NCBI GenBank assembly: GCA_946902875.1
Contig: OX336351.1
Span: forward strand, 2,539,761-2,603,760
Source: Nematopogon swammerdamellus
Lineage: Eukaryota > Arthropoda > Insecta > Lepidoptera > Adelidae
Length of the DNA stretch: 64,000 bases
Reading direction: 5' to 3'
The position numbers and the translations under genes are program-made. The notes beneath the pieces were generated by a model that worked only from the letters and a program-made list of their open reading frames with translations, was not told the DNA's origin and searched no databases. Of the stretch, positions 12,288-22,612 are shown piece after piece. Every line of letters begins with the position of its first letter. Positions within the stretch are counted from its first letter, which is position 1.

Positions 12288-12510
12288 CCTTACCTATAAT
12301 AAAATCCAACGTCTGCTTTCTGTCTGTCAGAGTGTCTGTCTGTCCGCTTATAACTCGAGAACCACTGAACCGATTTTAATAAAACAAAATTCTACGGAGA
12401 GCTTGATTCTTCCCATCAACTATAGGCTACGTACTATCACGCTAAATGGCTTATGAGGTTAGCAGTGAAGTGAAATATGAGAGCGGGCGGAGCCGCGGGC
12501 ACAGCTTGTG
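12288..12510 (+). mobile_element. Family A short repeat
   Basis: Nearly intact copy from 'acctataataaaatccaacg' to 'gccgcgggcacagcttgt'. Confidence 0.75.
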
Positions 12511-12539
12511 ATCAATAAAGAATACAATGCAATAATTAA

Positions 12540-12690
12540 TATATTTTTATGGACATGTGGCATCGTTTCACCTACGTGTAGGTGTCTAAAGATGCTCACG
12601 GACATTCTGTGGGGATTGCGAATGCCATGCCGGCCTGACAGGAACCTTTTCAGACGCCCCTTTTGAAAAACCCCAGACTGACTTGAGAGG
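12540..12690 (-). mobile_element. LINE 3'-end relic
   Basis: Contains 'ggcatcgtttcacctacgtg' and 'gcgaatgccatgccggcctg', blocks shared with 13860-13950 and 60040-60185. On the minus strand it resembles the degraded C-terminus and 3' tail of a Jockey-like ORF2. Confidence 0.4.
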
Positions 12691-13084
12691 AAATGTTTCT
12701 AAGCAAAATTTTTAGGCAATCATTCTAGAATTTTCCACTTGATCGTTATAAACAGGGCATGCAGGAGGAAGTCGCTTCCTTCTCAAAACGCCGACACACC
12801 TTCGTCTATGTTTAGATACGTTCATCCCTCTTTATCCGCGTTACAACTAGGGAGGGTTTAAAACCAAATAGCGTGGAACTACCTACGGGCACACACTGTA
12901 CAGAATGTTTTTTTTTGAAGTGAAAACTTCTTTAGCGGCGCTTGGCACTTTTTATATGGGGAAAAAATGTATGTTCGCTTCAGCGCGTCAGATAACAATC
13001 TGACGTTGCTATGACAACCGCGTCAGATAACAATCTATAGTTGCTATGACAACGCTCAATACATGACATCTCAAAGTTCTGCAA

Positions 13085-13285
13085 AATGAATGTAGGGTTC
13101 CGTAACAAATGCATGTCTGTCCGTTCTACTAAATTTTACAATTTTCAACCAAGGTCCTCCGACGGTTATTTTATAATAAAAGTAGGGTTCCGTAACACGT
13201 TTATGTCTGTCCATTCTACTAAGTTCTGCAAAATGAATGTAGGGTTCCGTAACAAATGCATGTCTGTCCGTCCTACTAAATAAAA
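13085..13285 (+). repeat. Short tandem repeat built on 'gtagggttccgtaac'
   Basis: Three imperfect units each with 'gtagggttccgtaaca' and 'catgtctgtccgttctac'. The next ~180 bases (13286-13470) are nearly pure A/T with long T runs and show nothing else. Confidence 0.6.
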
Positions 13286-13471
13286 TATTTTTTTTCCATA
13301 ATTAATTTTTTTATTATTTTGTTTTATTTGTTTTTTTATTTTTTTTCCATATTTTTTTTTTTTATTTTTTTTTTATTATTTTTATTTCCATAAATATTAT
13401 TATTTTTTTTTTTTTTAAGCAATGTTACGGTGTTGTTTTCACTTCTGCCGGCACTCCTGGAGTGCAACTGT

Positions 13472-13859
13472 GGTTTTTTTTTTTTATGGAAACTGACACG
13501 GTTGGCTACATCACCTACAACATCCGTGATTTCAGCCCATAACACCGGGTGAACTAGGTGACATGTAAGTGCTTCCCTTCGGCCGTGCCGGCTACACTGA
13601 ACTGGACGGAAAACACAAACTATTTACATAGCCGTTTCGACAGACGTTTCATTCAGTGCGGTGGTACCAACCCGGGCGGGTTGAACCTTACCACCTAGTA
13701 AGTTAAGAAGGGAAGGGACCTGCAGTTTTACGTGGAATCCGAACCACGGTCAGCCTCCAACAGTCGAGCGGTCACCCATCCAAGTACTGACCGGCCCAGC
13801 GTTGCTTAACCATCAATAGCGACAGTCGACTTTCGGCACCACTGAGCTATCGAGGCTGA
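13472..13859 (-). mobile_element. Full SINE, tRNA/5S-like head with body C
   Basis: Same organisation as 10777-11161; its A tail (a T run here on the plus strand) lies at the left end. Confidence 0.8.
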
Positions 13860-14260
13860 CATTCTGTGATGCACGAGGAGTGCGAATGCCATGCCGGCCT
13901 GACAGGAGCGTTTTCACACGTCCCTTTTGAAAATCCCCAGGCTGTACTTGGGATGTAACGTGTGGGTTCGGTACTTAAAAAGAATAGCTGCACGTCTCCC
14001 CGTGCGCGTCGTAAAAGGCGACTAAGAGATAAGGACAAGATGCCGTGCTAAAGGGCGACAGGATCGCCACCTCTCACCTTGGCACGGTACTTCCGCCGAG
14101 TCATGCAGCAGGAGGGTCTTCGTGCCTTACTTGCTGCTTGATCGATTTAAGGTGGTCGGTGTTGTGCTGTAATTTACCAAAGTTCTTGCAGCACAACACC
14201 GATTACTCTGATTACCCCGATTGTCGGGATTCAGCGTGTGTGATATGTACATGGGATGAA
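13860..14260 (+). mobile_element. LINE-tail relic plus long family E repeat
   Basis: 13860-13950 is a LINE 3' relic; 13960-14260 is a long family-E repeat with 'tcgtaaaaggcgactaagag', 'cacctctcaccttggcacgg' and 'cagcacaacaccgattactc'. Other long copies are at 45885-46210, 49140-49440 and, reversed, at 43770-44090. Confidence 0.55.
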
Positions 14261-14464
14261 ATAGATAGGCAGGGAGTGCGTTCCACATTTTCCCGGTTCG
14301 TGAATAACCTACAGAACAGGTTGGTGCGCATCCGTGGTAGGTCGATTGAATAGGGGTGCGTGCATCCCCTGCCCAGTTCGCGTAGTGCAGAGAAAGCTGG
14401 TTCGCGTTTATTAGAAAGGTGGTTTAATCGGGATGGTTGTTAGCTAGGTTTACAATGAAATAAT

Positions 14465-14695
14465 TCTTCCTTCCTTACCTATAATAAAATCCAACGTCTG
14501 CTTTCTGTATGTCTGAGTGTCTGTCTGTCCGCTTATAACTCGAGAACCACTGAACGGATTTTAATAAAACAAAATTCTACGGATAGCTTGATTCTTCCCA
14601 TCAACGATAGGCTACTTACTATCACGCTAAATGGCTTATGAGGTTAGCAGTGAAGTGAAATATGAGAGCGGGCGGAGCCGCGGGCACAGCTTGTC
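14465..14695 (+). mobile_element. Family A short repeat
   Basis: Nearly intact copy ending 'gccgcgggcacagcttgt'. Confidence 0.75.
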
Positions 14696-14804
14696 AAGTA
14701 ATAAAATGTATTATCTTAAAATGTGGACCGATTTGCATGCGGTTTTTTTTAAAGATTGAAATATAATTTAACTTATCAACAGATTCGTGGGATAATAGAA
14801 ACAA

Positions 14805-15050
14805 AACAAAAAAAGTCGGCCAAGTGCGAGTCGGATTCGCGCACCGAGTTAAACTTTGAAAAAAAAACGCGTTTCTTGTATGGTGACCCTTTAATTTTTA
14901 ACTTTTTCAATGTTTTATTGTTATTTGTTATATCCGCCAATATAACACATATTCTGTAAAAATTTCAACCGGCTAGCTATTACACCTAAAACTGTATTAC
15001 CTCCGTCAATGTGAAGTAAAAACCTAATAAAAAACAAAAACCACTTTTGT
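14805..15050 (+). mobile_element. Family F repeat, partial
   Basis: Has 'gtgcgagtcggattcgcgca', 'gtatggtgaccctttaa' and 'acacatattctgtaaaaatt' in the usual family-F order; the 'cagacagac' end is missing. Confidence 0.5.
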
Positions 15051-15209
15051 TTCATACTTACCTGGATGGACAAGTATGTATGTATGTATATTTATTTGTA
15101 CATAATATTCTATATATTTAGTAATTTATATGTATTAAACATGTATGGCTTATATTTTACTAGCATGTACTTATATGTATGTATTAATAAGTATTCTTAT
15201 TATTATTTT

Positions 15210-15413
15210 TATCTTCAATTGTCACGTAACTCTTTTGCTACTACCTACTTACATTCCACTATATTATCGAATCTCAAACATCCAAAGGTTGACTGTAAGA
15301 AATCTCTGTAAGGGATAAGTCCGCCTTTGCACCTTATGTGCATTTTCCAATGCATTTGTTACTGTTTAATGTTTACTGGAGCAATAAAGAATTTTCTATC
15401 TATCTATCTATCT
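15210..15413 (+). mobile_element. LINE/SINE 3' end with (tcta)n tail
   Basis: Contains 'gggataagtccgcctttgca' and 'ggagcaataaagaattttct' and ends in a (tcta)n run at 15397-15413. The same end with the same tail type is at 43080-43290. Tetranucleotide tails are typical of CR1-like retroposons. Confidence 0.6.
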
Positions 15414-15636
15414 ACGGTTCCAAAGATAACAGCCATCTGACGGACGGACAGACAGACAGACATACGCTCTAACAGAAACAGAATTACGAGTTTTCGCTTT
15501 TGCGTATAAGTCAACTGCATGGAGGCGTCCGGGGACCTTCTCGTGCCAGAGTGTTGCTCACCCAAAACTAATGGCCATTTCAGCATGGGGAATGCTGCTT
15601 CGGTCCCGGGAACAACAACCGTTCTTTTTATTAGGG

Positions 15637-15780
15637 TTCCGTATCCCGTATCTGTACGGGACCCTATTACTAATCCCACACCGTCTGTCTGTCTGTCCGT
15701 CCGCCCTACCTTTTGAACCGTAATAGGTAGCCGGTTGAAACTTTCACAGAATATGTGTATTATTTATTACATTATATATT
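15637..15780 (-). mobile_element. Family F fragment
   Basis: 'ttagggttccgtatcccgta', a (gtct)n block and 'aatatgtgtattatttatta' in family-F order. Confidence 0.5.
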
Positions 15781-15782
15781 AC

Positions 15783-16404
15783 ACAAGCTGTTCCCGCGGC
15801 TCCGCCCGCTCTCATATTTCACTTCACTGCTAACCTTATAAGCCATTTAGCGTGATAGTAAGTAGCCTATAGTTGATGGGAAGAATCAAGCTATCCGTAG
15901 AATGTTTTTTTATTAAAATCGGTTCAGTGGTTCTCGAGTTATAAGCGGACAGACAGACACTCAGACACTCAGACAGAAAGCAGACGTTGGATTTTATTAT
16001 AGGTATCTAGAAGCTGTGCCCGCGGCTCCGCCCGCTCTCATATTTCACATATTTTAGTTGATGGGAAGAATCAAGCTATCCGTAGAATTTTGTTTTATTA
16101 AAATCGGTTCAGTGGTTCTCGAGTTATAAGCGGACAGACAGACACTCAGACAGACAGAAAGCAGACGTTGGATTTTATTATAGGTACAAGCTGTGCCCGC
16201 GGCTCCGCCCGCTCTCATATTTCACTTCACTGCTAACCTCATAAACTATTTAGCGTGATAGTAAGTAGCCTATAGTTGATGGGAAGAATCAAGCTATCCG
16301 TAGAATTTTGTTTTATTAAAATCGGTTCAGTGGTTATCGAGTTATAAGCGGACAGACAGACACTCAGACAGACAGAAAGCAGACGTTGGATTTTATTATA
16401 GGTA
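15783..16404 (-). repeat. Three tandem family A copies
   Basis: Copies at about 15783-16006, 16012-16185 (internally deleted) and 16187-16404, each running from 'agctgtgcccgcggctccgc' to 'gttggattttattataggta'. The Polinton target at 28.3 kb and its neighbour at 42.85 kb were also two adjacent copies before insertion. Confidence 0.8.
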
Positions 16405-16879
16405 AGGAAGGAAGGATAAGGATTTTATATTTTCTTATATTTCGACTGAATAAGTCGTCTTCAGAGAAGAAAGTATTAAATTTTATATGTATTTACATTT
16501 TTGTTCGTTTTTTTTTATATCACTTACATATTAAGTATTTCTAATCAGTGGGACTAGTTTACAACACAATCAACTGAATGACAAGAGATAGAAGAGGGCT
16601 AAGCAAAATTATGTTGTGTGCGCTGTTGATACGAGACGAAACTCGGCTAGAAAGAAAAATAAATTCACACTTATACATATATAACTGACAGTAGTATTGA
16701 ACATGTACGCCGAACTTGGCTGGTCCGCCAGCCCACAAGTGTTTACCGGAAATCCGCGAAAAAAAAACGCTATACACCGTACATCCGGTCCTATCCCGCT
16801 TAACATCCGGCCGCTCACTCGATATCCGGTCGAATCAATCCGGCCGACTCGGTTTTATCGTCTGCTTCTAAATAAAATA

Positions 16880-17355
16880 TTATGTTTAACTAGATGTGCA
16901 TGTACCGTGTGGGGCCGGTACTTTAAAAGAATAGCCCCACTGCATCTCTCCCCGTGTATGTCGTAAAAGGCGACTAAGAGATATGACCCCTTCTTATATT
17001 ACTAGGTGGTACGGTTTAACCCGCCCGGGTTGGTACCACCGCATTGAATGAAAGGTCGGTCGAAACGGCTATGTAAATATTTTGTGTTTTCCGTCCAGTT
17101 CAGTGTAGCCGGCACGACCGAAGGGAAGCACTGACGTGGCACCAAGTTCACCCGGTGTTATGGGCTGACATCACGGATGTTGTAGGTGATGCAGCCAACC
17201 GCGTCAGTTTCCATAAAAAAAAAAAAAATGTGCCCTTCTGCGAAAAATATGTTTAACTAGATGTGCCTTTAGGTAAAAAAATATGTTTAAATAGCTGTGC
17301 CCTTCGGCGAAAAATATGTTTAACTAGATGTGACTTAAGGTAAAAAAGTATGTTT
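16880..17355 (+). repeat. ~34-bp minisatellite 'tgtgcccttcggcgaaaaa', left part
   Basis: Units with 'tgcccttcggcgaaaaatat' and 'gtttaactagatgtg'. The array is interrupted by a composite SINE (16898-17228) and by the LINE that follows; it resumes at 22083-22290. The ~470 bases before it (16405-16879) contain no recognised feature. Confidence 0.7.
16898..17228 (+). mobile_element. Composite SINE, head E with body C
   Basis: Head E ('ccgtgtggggccggtacttt') passes at ~16990 into body C and ends in an A run. It is flanked by ATGTGC on each side within the minisatellite, so the composite moved as one unit. Confidence 0.65.
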
Positions 17356-17669
17356 AAATCAGTTTAAAGAATATTTATTTCCCAAAAGAACATTACATTC
17401 ACTTTTATGAGAAAATTTTACATTTGTTTTCTTTTGTTGCGGTTACAACATTGTAAATAAGAATTTGGACATGGAGGCCCACCACGTAAACCATTACCGA
17501 CCGAAACACTCGACTCGGTATGTCGACACGCAACGAGGACATATTAATTTATAAGTACTTTCAGTCGATACTAGCCCACGTAGTGGACCACCGGACCAGG
17601 TAACATTATTATTTATAATAATCTAGATATAAGTATAAAATAGAAACTAAAGACCTAGTCTGCTATTTA

Positions 17670-20462
17670 TTAGACACTAAAGTAGGTTTTGATAGCTGTC
17701 TTGAACTGTCTGTTTGTCTCTAAATTTCTAATGCTGTTAGGAAGGCTGTTATATACCTGTACACCATCAAATAATAGGTTTCGTTTTCCATAATTTGTGC
17801 GCGGTGTAGGTATACGCAGATTTCGCGCACTTCTTGTGAAGTGTGCGTGTATTCCACTATTAGTTATGAAATTCGTTTTTATGTGAAGGTTACCTTGTAA
17901 AATGTTCCTGATCAATATGCACGTATTGTATTTGTATATTTGTTTGATATCGAATAGTTTTGTCTCTTTATATAATGTATCTGTGTGTGTGAGGCGATCA
18001 AATTGGAAGAGGACTTTAACAATTTTGTTTTGAGCGATTTGTAGGTCGTGAAGTATGGAGGGAGCAGCCGTCCCCCACACGCTGACAAGGTACTGTAAGT
18101 GTGGGTAGACAAGTGAGTTGTATATAGTGTGTCTTAACTGCGCGGGGAGGACGCCGGCAATACGTCTCAGTGCTCCAGTTAACGGAGTTAATTTTGAAAT
18201 CACATGTTTTATATGTGCGCGCCAGGACAAGTCCTTGTCAAGTATAAGTCCGAGATATTTTTCATTGTCGATTTTTTTTAAAACTTGTTCATTAATTTTT
18301 AGGGGGTTATGTGAGTGTACTACCTTATTTTTCGCCGCAAAAATTATATAGCATGTTTTATTTGTATTTATAGTTAATAAATTTTGCAAAAACCACGTGT
18401 TTAAAATGTTAAGATCTAACTGAGCTTGCTGGATAACTTCTTCGATCATACGGCCAAAATAAAACAAACACGTATCATCAGCATATAAAGTTAGATTACC
18501 TGAAAGGCCTATTTTATATATGTCATTAATGTAAATAAGGAAAATTAAGGGCCCGATTATTGAACCCTGGGGCACTCCAAAGGTGATCGGTTTTGGACTG
18601 CTTTTTTCATTTTCAATCTGTACAATTTGGTACCTGTTTGAGAGGTAACTTTCTAATATTTTTATAGCTGATCCAGTGATACCTATTTCGCTTAGTTTCG
18701 TTAGTACGATGTCATGGCTTACTGTATCAAATGCTTTTTTTAGGTCAATGAAGATACCTAAAGATACGTTTCCATTGTCTACCTGTTGATTTAATTCGGT
18801 GACTAAGTCAGTACATGCGGTCAGCGTGCTCGATTTTGGTCTAAATCCATATTGTTTTTCATACAGAAAATTTACAGACCGTAGGTACTCACTGAGTCGA
18901 GAGTGAATAATTTTTTCGAAAATTTTAGATATAACTGGCAAAACAGATATCGGTCGATAGTTGCCGGGATCAGACTTAGCACCAGTTTTGTAGATTGGGG
19001 TCACGCGCGCCACTTTTAATTCATCGGGGAAGACACCAAGCTCTAGACATGAGTTAATGCAATTTGTCAAACTTTCGACAATGAGATGTTTAACCGATTT
19101 TATACATTTTGTATTTATTCCATCAATTCCTGTACTAACGTTGACGTCTAATTGATCGATTACTTTTAAAACTTCGTGTTGCGTGCATAATTTAAAGTTG
19201 TTTATAGTGTGAACGTGTGGTGTTTGTGTGTTTATGTGTGTGTATGTGTGAGAGTTATATGGTTTGGGATGATATGAGGAAGGTATTTTATTTGCTAATT
19301 GAGACCCAATTGTTGAAAAAAAATCATTGAAATACTCGCATATTTCCAAGTTATTGACTATAATCACGTTATTTATAATTAATTTAGATGGAGAGCTAAC
19401 ATTTTTAATTTTATTACATGTGAGTGTGTTTATATAGTTCCAAATTTTCTTTGGTTTATTTTCGCATTTTTTAAACTCTTTTTGGTAGTACATCTTTTTT
19501 TCATGTTTTATTAATGCCGTGGTTTTATTTCTTTGTTTAGTAAATGATTGTTTTAATTGTTCATTTTCAGGTTTTTTCTTTAGTTTTTTCCAAAGACCAT
19601 TTCTTATTTTTATTTCGTTCAAAATGTTTTTATTTATCCAATCCTCGCGAGGTAAGTTTTGTATTTTTCTTTTCTCTATTCTACACGATTCAATGCACAT
19701 TTGCAGGTAAGATTCAAAATTATTATAATGAACGGTTTCTTTGTAAGGTGTATCTGTAACTGTTTTGTGTAATTTGTTGTAGTCTATCGCTTTGTATACA
19801 ACCTTTTCCTTAGAAATGTACGCGGTTTTGTTCATTTCTAGACACAGTACTTTGTGATCTGTTAATGATGTATCCGTGATACCTAGATGTAAGTTTGAAT
19901 TATGTAAGTTAGTAATAATGTGGTCTATTAATGTTTTTGTTGTACATGTTTCGCGCGTGCAATACAGTTCATCAATATTGTTAGCTATAAAGTATCCATT
20001 CTCCTCTATGGTCGTTATGTAATGTTGCGTTGTTCGGTCAGGTTTAATCAAATCTATATTGAAGTCACCAAAACAAATAGCTCGTGTTTTTCCTTGCAAT
20101 TGTAATTCCATTTCCTCGCAAAATAATTTGTAGTTTGTGTGTCCAGGTTTATAAACAACGCCTATATCCAAAGAAAAGTTTTCTATGTGAATCCACAGAT
20201 AGTTGTTATCATTGCAGTATTTACTTTCAAGATAGCTATGCTTTATGTTATTGTGAACAAAAATCGAGACACCTCCACCTATACGGTCTGTCCTGTAGTT
20301 ATAATAGTGAGTATAATTTTGTAACTGTATTGTTTTGGCTTCAGAATCGTTTTTAATCCAGGATTCAGCTAGTAAAATAACATGAATTGTTCTATTTGTT
20401 GATTTAATTATACACTCAAGTTCGTCTAGCTTCCCTAGTTTTACAATGCTTCTAATATTAGT
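17670..20462 (-). CDS. LINE ORF2: APE endonuclease and reverse transcriptase
   Basis: Encodes the enzyme that nicks target DNA and copies the LINE RNA at the nick. The N-terminal apurinic-type endonuclease shows NIRSI, LAESW, GDFNID and a SLTDH motif in order. The reverse transcriptase domain shows NYRPISVLPV, GFRPKSST, FIDLKKAFDTV, GVPQGSIIGP and the catalytic YADD. The C-terminal region ends with a 'VYNSLPNSIRNL' motif usual in CR1/Jockey-type ORF2. The frame is open from 20462 to 17670 but an in-frame TAA at 20463-20465 cuts off the region just upstream of NIRSI, and no ATG lies between. One nonsense change therefore seems to have disabled an otherwise intact ORF. Confidence 0.85.
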   Translation of the reverse strand, partial: TNIRSIVKLGKLDELECIIKSTNRTIHVILLAESWIKNDSEAKTIQLQNYTHYYNYRTDRIGGGVSIFVHNNIKHSYLESKYCNDNNYLWIHIENFSLDIGVVYKPGHTNYKLFCEEMELQLQGKTRAICFGDFNIDLIKPDRTTQHYITTIEENGYFIANNIDELYCTRETCTTKTLIDHIITNLHNSNLHLGITDTSLTDHKVLCLEMNKTAYISKEKVVYKAIDYNKLHKTVTDTPYKETVHYNNFESYLQMCIESCRIEKRKIQNLPREDWINKNILNEIKIRNGLWKKLKKKPENEQLKQSFTKQRNKTTALIKHEKKMYYQKEFKKCENKPKKIWNYINTLTCNKIKNVSSPSKLIINNVIIVNNLEICEYFNDFFSTIGSQLANKIPSSYHPKPYNSHTYTHINTQTPHVHTINNFKLCTQHEVLKVIDQLDVNVSTGIDGINTKCIKSVKHLIVESLTNCINSCLELGVFPDELKVARVTPIYKTGAKSDPGNYRPISVLPVISKIFEKIIHSRLSEYLRSVNFLYEKQYGFRPKSSTLTACTDLVTELNQQVDNGNVSLGIFIDLKKAFDTVSHDIVLTKLSEIGITGSAIKILESYLSNRYQIVQIENEKSSPKPITFGVPQGSIIGPLIFLIYINDIYKIGLSGNLTLYADDTCLFYFGRMIEEVIQQAQLDLNILNTWFLQNLLTINTNKTCYIIFAAKNKVVHSHNPLKINEQVLKKIDNEKYLGLILDKDLSWRAHIKHVISKLTPLTGALRRIAGVLPAQLRHTIYNSLVYPHLQYLVSVWGTAAPSILHDLQIAQNKIVKVLFQFDRLTHTDTLYKETKLFDIKQIYKYNTCILIRNILQGNLHIKTNFITNSGIHAHFTRSARNLRIPTPRTNYGKRNLLFDGVQVYNSLPNSIRNLETNRQFKTAIKTYFSV

Positions 20463-20575
20463 TTATATAAATGTGAGTGAGGTCTGACTAGTAAAAAATT
20501 CACCAAAGTCTCTAAATAATTCATGCGTAACGTTTCCATTTTGCTGTGTGAGGGCAAGTGATCCTTTGGGCTTGA

Positions 20576-21484
20576 TCAGTTTTTTTTCGAGTTTATAATT
20601 ATTTTAGGAATTCCTTTTACATATCTAATAGTTAGGTTATTTTCTCCAGCTTCATGACGACGAGTTAGCTCAGCACGCAAGTCTTGTATTGTTTTTCTCT
20701 GTAGCGGAGTCTGGTCGGAGTAGATACGTACGTTCGCCTTCATCGATGACTTATTTCGCAGAACGGAGATAGCGGCGTCGCGAGAGTCCAGACATATTTT
20801 AATAGATCGGTTTTGGCCGGGAGTACGTTTGCCTAGACGCGTGATAGATCTCGGAGTCGGATGTTGGGTGCTTATTGATTGCAGGGTCTTCTGAATTTCT
20901 AACCGGTCGTGAGCGAGCTGCGCCTCTATGGATTCACTGTTCGATTCGGGGATGCCTAGGACAATAATATTCTTTTCTCTTTCGCGGCGCTCGTTTAGTT
21001 CACTTAACATATCTTCCCAGGACGGCTGTTGTGCGATTGTAGTTGATTCCGAGGGGGGTGAGTCTTTAAGGCCGTTTAGCTCCGATTTTAGCAACAGCAT
21101 CTGCTTTGAAAAGTCTTTATGTTCGGCCTCTAAATCCGTTATTTTTGCCTTAATCTCGGCGTGTTCTCGCAGAATTAGTTTGTTTGACTCGATGATTTGG
21201 TTGTTCTGTAACTTCAGTTCCTCAATTGATGTAATTACCGAGGCGAACTTTTCATTTTGAGAGGCAGAAATCGCAGCAAGAAGATTAGATTGGGTTCGTT
21301 CGTTTTGTTCCGTAGTTAACGTACTTAGAAACTGCATGATCTCCAGTTTAAATTCATTCATATCTCCTTCGTGCTTTCGTTTTCGGAAGGTTATAGTATT
21401 AGTCGGACACTGTTCAGAAGAAGGATCGCGAGTCAAATCCGGGGCAGAACCAGCTTTATTTGTAGGTGATCGTAGGAGGCTCAT
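20576..21484 (-). CDS. LINE ORF1 nucleic-acid-binding protein
   Basis: 302 aa from ATG at 21482-21484. The N-terminus is Ser/Pro-rich, residues ~45-150 are a long heptad-like coiled coil, and the C-terminal ~130 residues (from 'REREKNIIVLGIPES') look like the RRM-plus-C-terminal domain of L1-type ORF1 proteins, which bind RNA as trimers. It ends right after an eight-A run at the ORF1/ORF2 boundary; a different run length would extend the frame towards ORF2. Same strand as ORF2, separated by ~110 bases. No zinc knuckle or PHD finger is visible. Confidence 0.75.
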   Translation of the reverse strand: MSLLRSPTNKAGSAPDLTRDPSSEQCPTNTITFRKRKHEGDMNEFKLEIMQFLSTLTTEQNERTQSNLLAAISASQNEKFASVITSIEELKLQNNQIIESNKLILREHAEIKAKITDLEAEHKDFSKQMLLLKSELNGLKDSPPSESTTIAQQPSWEDMLSELNERREREKNIIVLGIPESNSESIEAQLAHDRLEIQKTLQSISTQHPTPRSITRLGKRTPGQNRSIKICLDSRDAAISVLRNKSSMKANVRIYSDQTPLQRKTIQDLRAELTRRHEAGENNLTIRYVKGIPKIIINSKKN

Positions 21485-22082
21485 TTCCGCTTATCAGAAC
21501 TATTACGTTTGTGTAACGCTATTCTAGCTGTATCATTTCATGGGGAACAGGTTGTAAATCTTTGGATGTAGGCTAAAGTGTCTATTGGTAGGTAGTTCAT
21601 TCAATTTCAGAGCAAGGTTGGAAGCAGTGCAGTGGGCGCGTATACCGGCCGGGCAGGGCGGCGGCGGCGGCGGCAAGGCGCGGAGGGGGTGGAGGCAGCA
21701 GCGGGTGAGTGGAGTGAGGAGGTCTCGAGCGCGCTCGGTCAGTTGGCGGCGGCGGGGGCAGCGGTGGCGGCGGGCGGCGCGGCGCATACGCCGCCGACCT
21801 TTCTTCTGCAGTGTAGTGGGTGAGCGGGAGAGCAATTATTTTCAGGCTCTCTTTTACTCCAGGCAGGGTAAGCGGAGAGGGGCTCACCTGCACGGAGCGT
21901 AGATTGCTTGAGCTGAACTACACAGTCCTATCTGCTAGCAGGAGTTGTACTTCTAATCACAACTTTTTCTTGTGTTAGTAAAGTGGAGTTTGGCTTGGAG
22001 TACTATTAAAATTTTCGATAAATTATTGTGCGCAACCGTAAACACGTCTAGTAACCGCAACGCTCACTGGACGATTTTGCTG
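21485..22082 (-). promoter_or_regulatory. LINE 5' UTR/promoter region, GC-rich
   Basis: Positions ~21640-21800 are strongly GC-rich with many CpG and GCG runs, unlike everything else nearby. This is where an internal promoter of the LINE would lie. Long overlapping ORFs on both strands are products of base composition and are not called as genes. Confidence 0.45.
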
Positions 22083-22290
22083 TAAATAGCTGTGCCCTTC
22101 GGCGAAAAACATGTTTAACTAGATGTGCCCTTCGGTAAAATATATGCTTTACTAGCTGTGCCCTTCGGCGAAAAATATGTTTAACTAGCTGTGCCCTTCG
22201 GCGAAAAAATATCTTTAGCTACTATGTAGCCCTTCGGTAAAAATATGTTTTACTAGCTGTGCCCTTCGGCGAAAAAATCAGTCTAGTCGC
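22083..22290 (+). repeat. ~34-bp minisatellite, right part
   Basis: About six units with 'agctgtgcccttcggcgaaa' alternating with 'tttaactag' linkers; continuation of the array at 16880-17355 beyond the LINE. Confidence 0.75.
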
Positions 22291-22489
22291 GGCCTCAAAA
22301 TTAATTTTTTTTATTCACTTGTGGATTTACATAGTATAGTATGTATTGTTTGTATGTAGTATCTATGTTCTGTACATGTGTATGTATGTTTATGCTGTTT
22401 ACATTTTATGTATTGTATAAATTTTTATGTATGTTACTTGTAGGTATATTCATAAAAATAAAACATGTATTCCTCCTTCCTTTCGCTTG

Positions 22490-22612
22490 CCTGTCCATAC
22501 TTTTTTGGATGGTTTATCGTTTCCCTCGCCCTATGTAACTTACTTTCTTCGAGAAGGTTTATAGTCTTCCTGAATGCAGCTCGACCTTCGGCCTCGCCCT
22601 CAGTTACTTTTT
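22490..22612 (+). repeat. Minisatellite B fragment
   Basis: Two units of the ~68-bp repeat ('gcagctcgaccttcggcctc'), cut by the LINE fragment that follows; a short remnant with the 'gcgaagccgcgggcaaaagc' end resumes at ~23480-23535. Confidence 0.65.

Larger units (their letters stand above)
17356..22083 (-). mobile_element. Near full-length CR1/Jockey-group LINE
   Basis: A ~4.7-kb non-LTR retrotransposon on the minus strand: GC-rich 5' region (21485-22083), ORF1 (20576-21484), ORF2 with endonuclease and reverse transcriptase (17670-20462) and a 3' UTR (17356-17669) with AATAAA near 17370. The same minisatellite lies on both sides, so the LINE integrated into that array. A short TAAAT-like duplication is possible but not decisive. 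Clade is judged from ORF2 style only. Confidence 0.8.

Noticed and set aside
21533..21902. Several ~100-codon ORFs on both strands
   Set aside because: They result from the GC-rich LINE 5' region: Arg/Pro/Gly-rich readings on overlapping frames without motifs.
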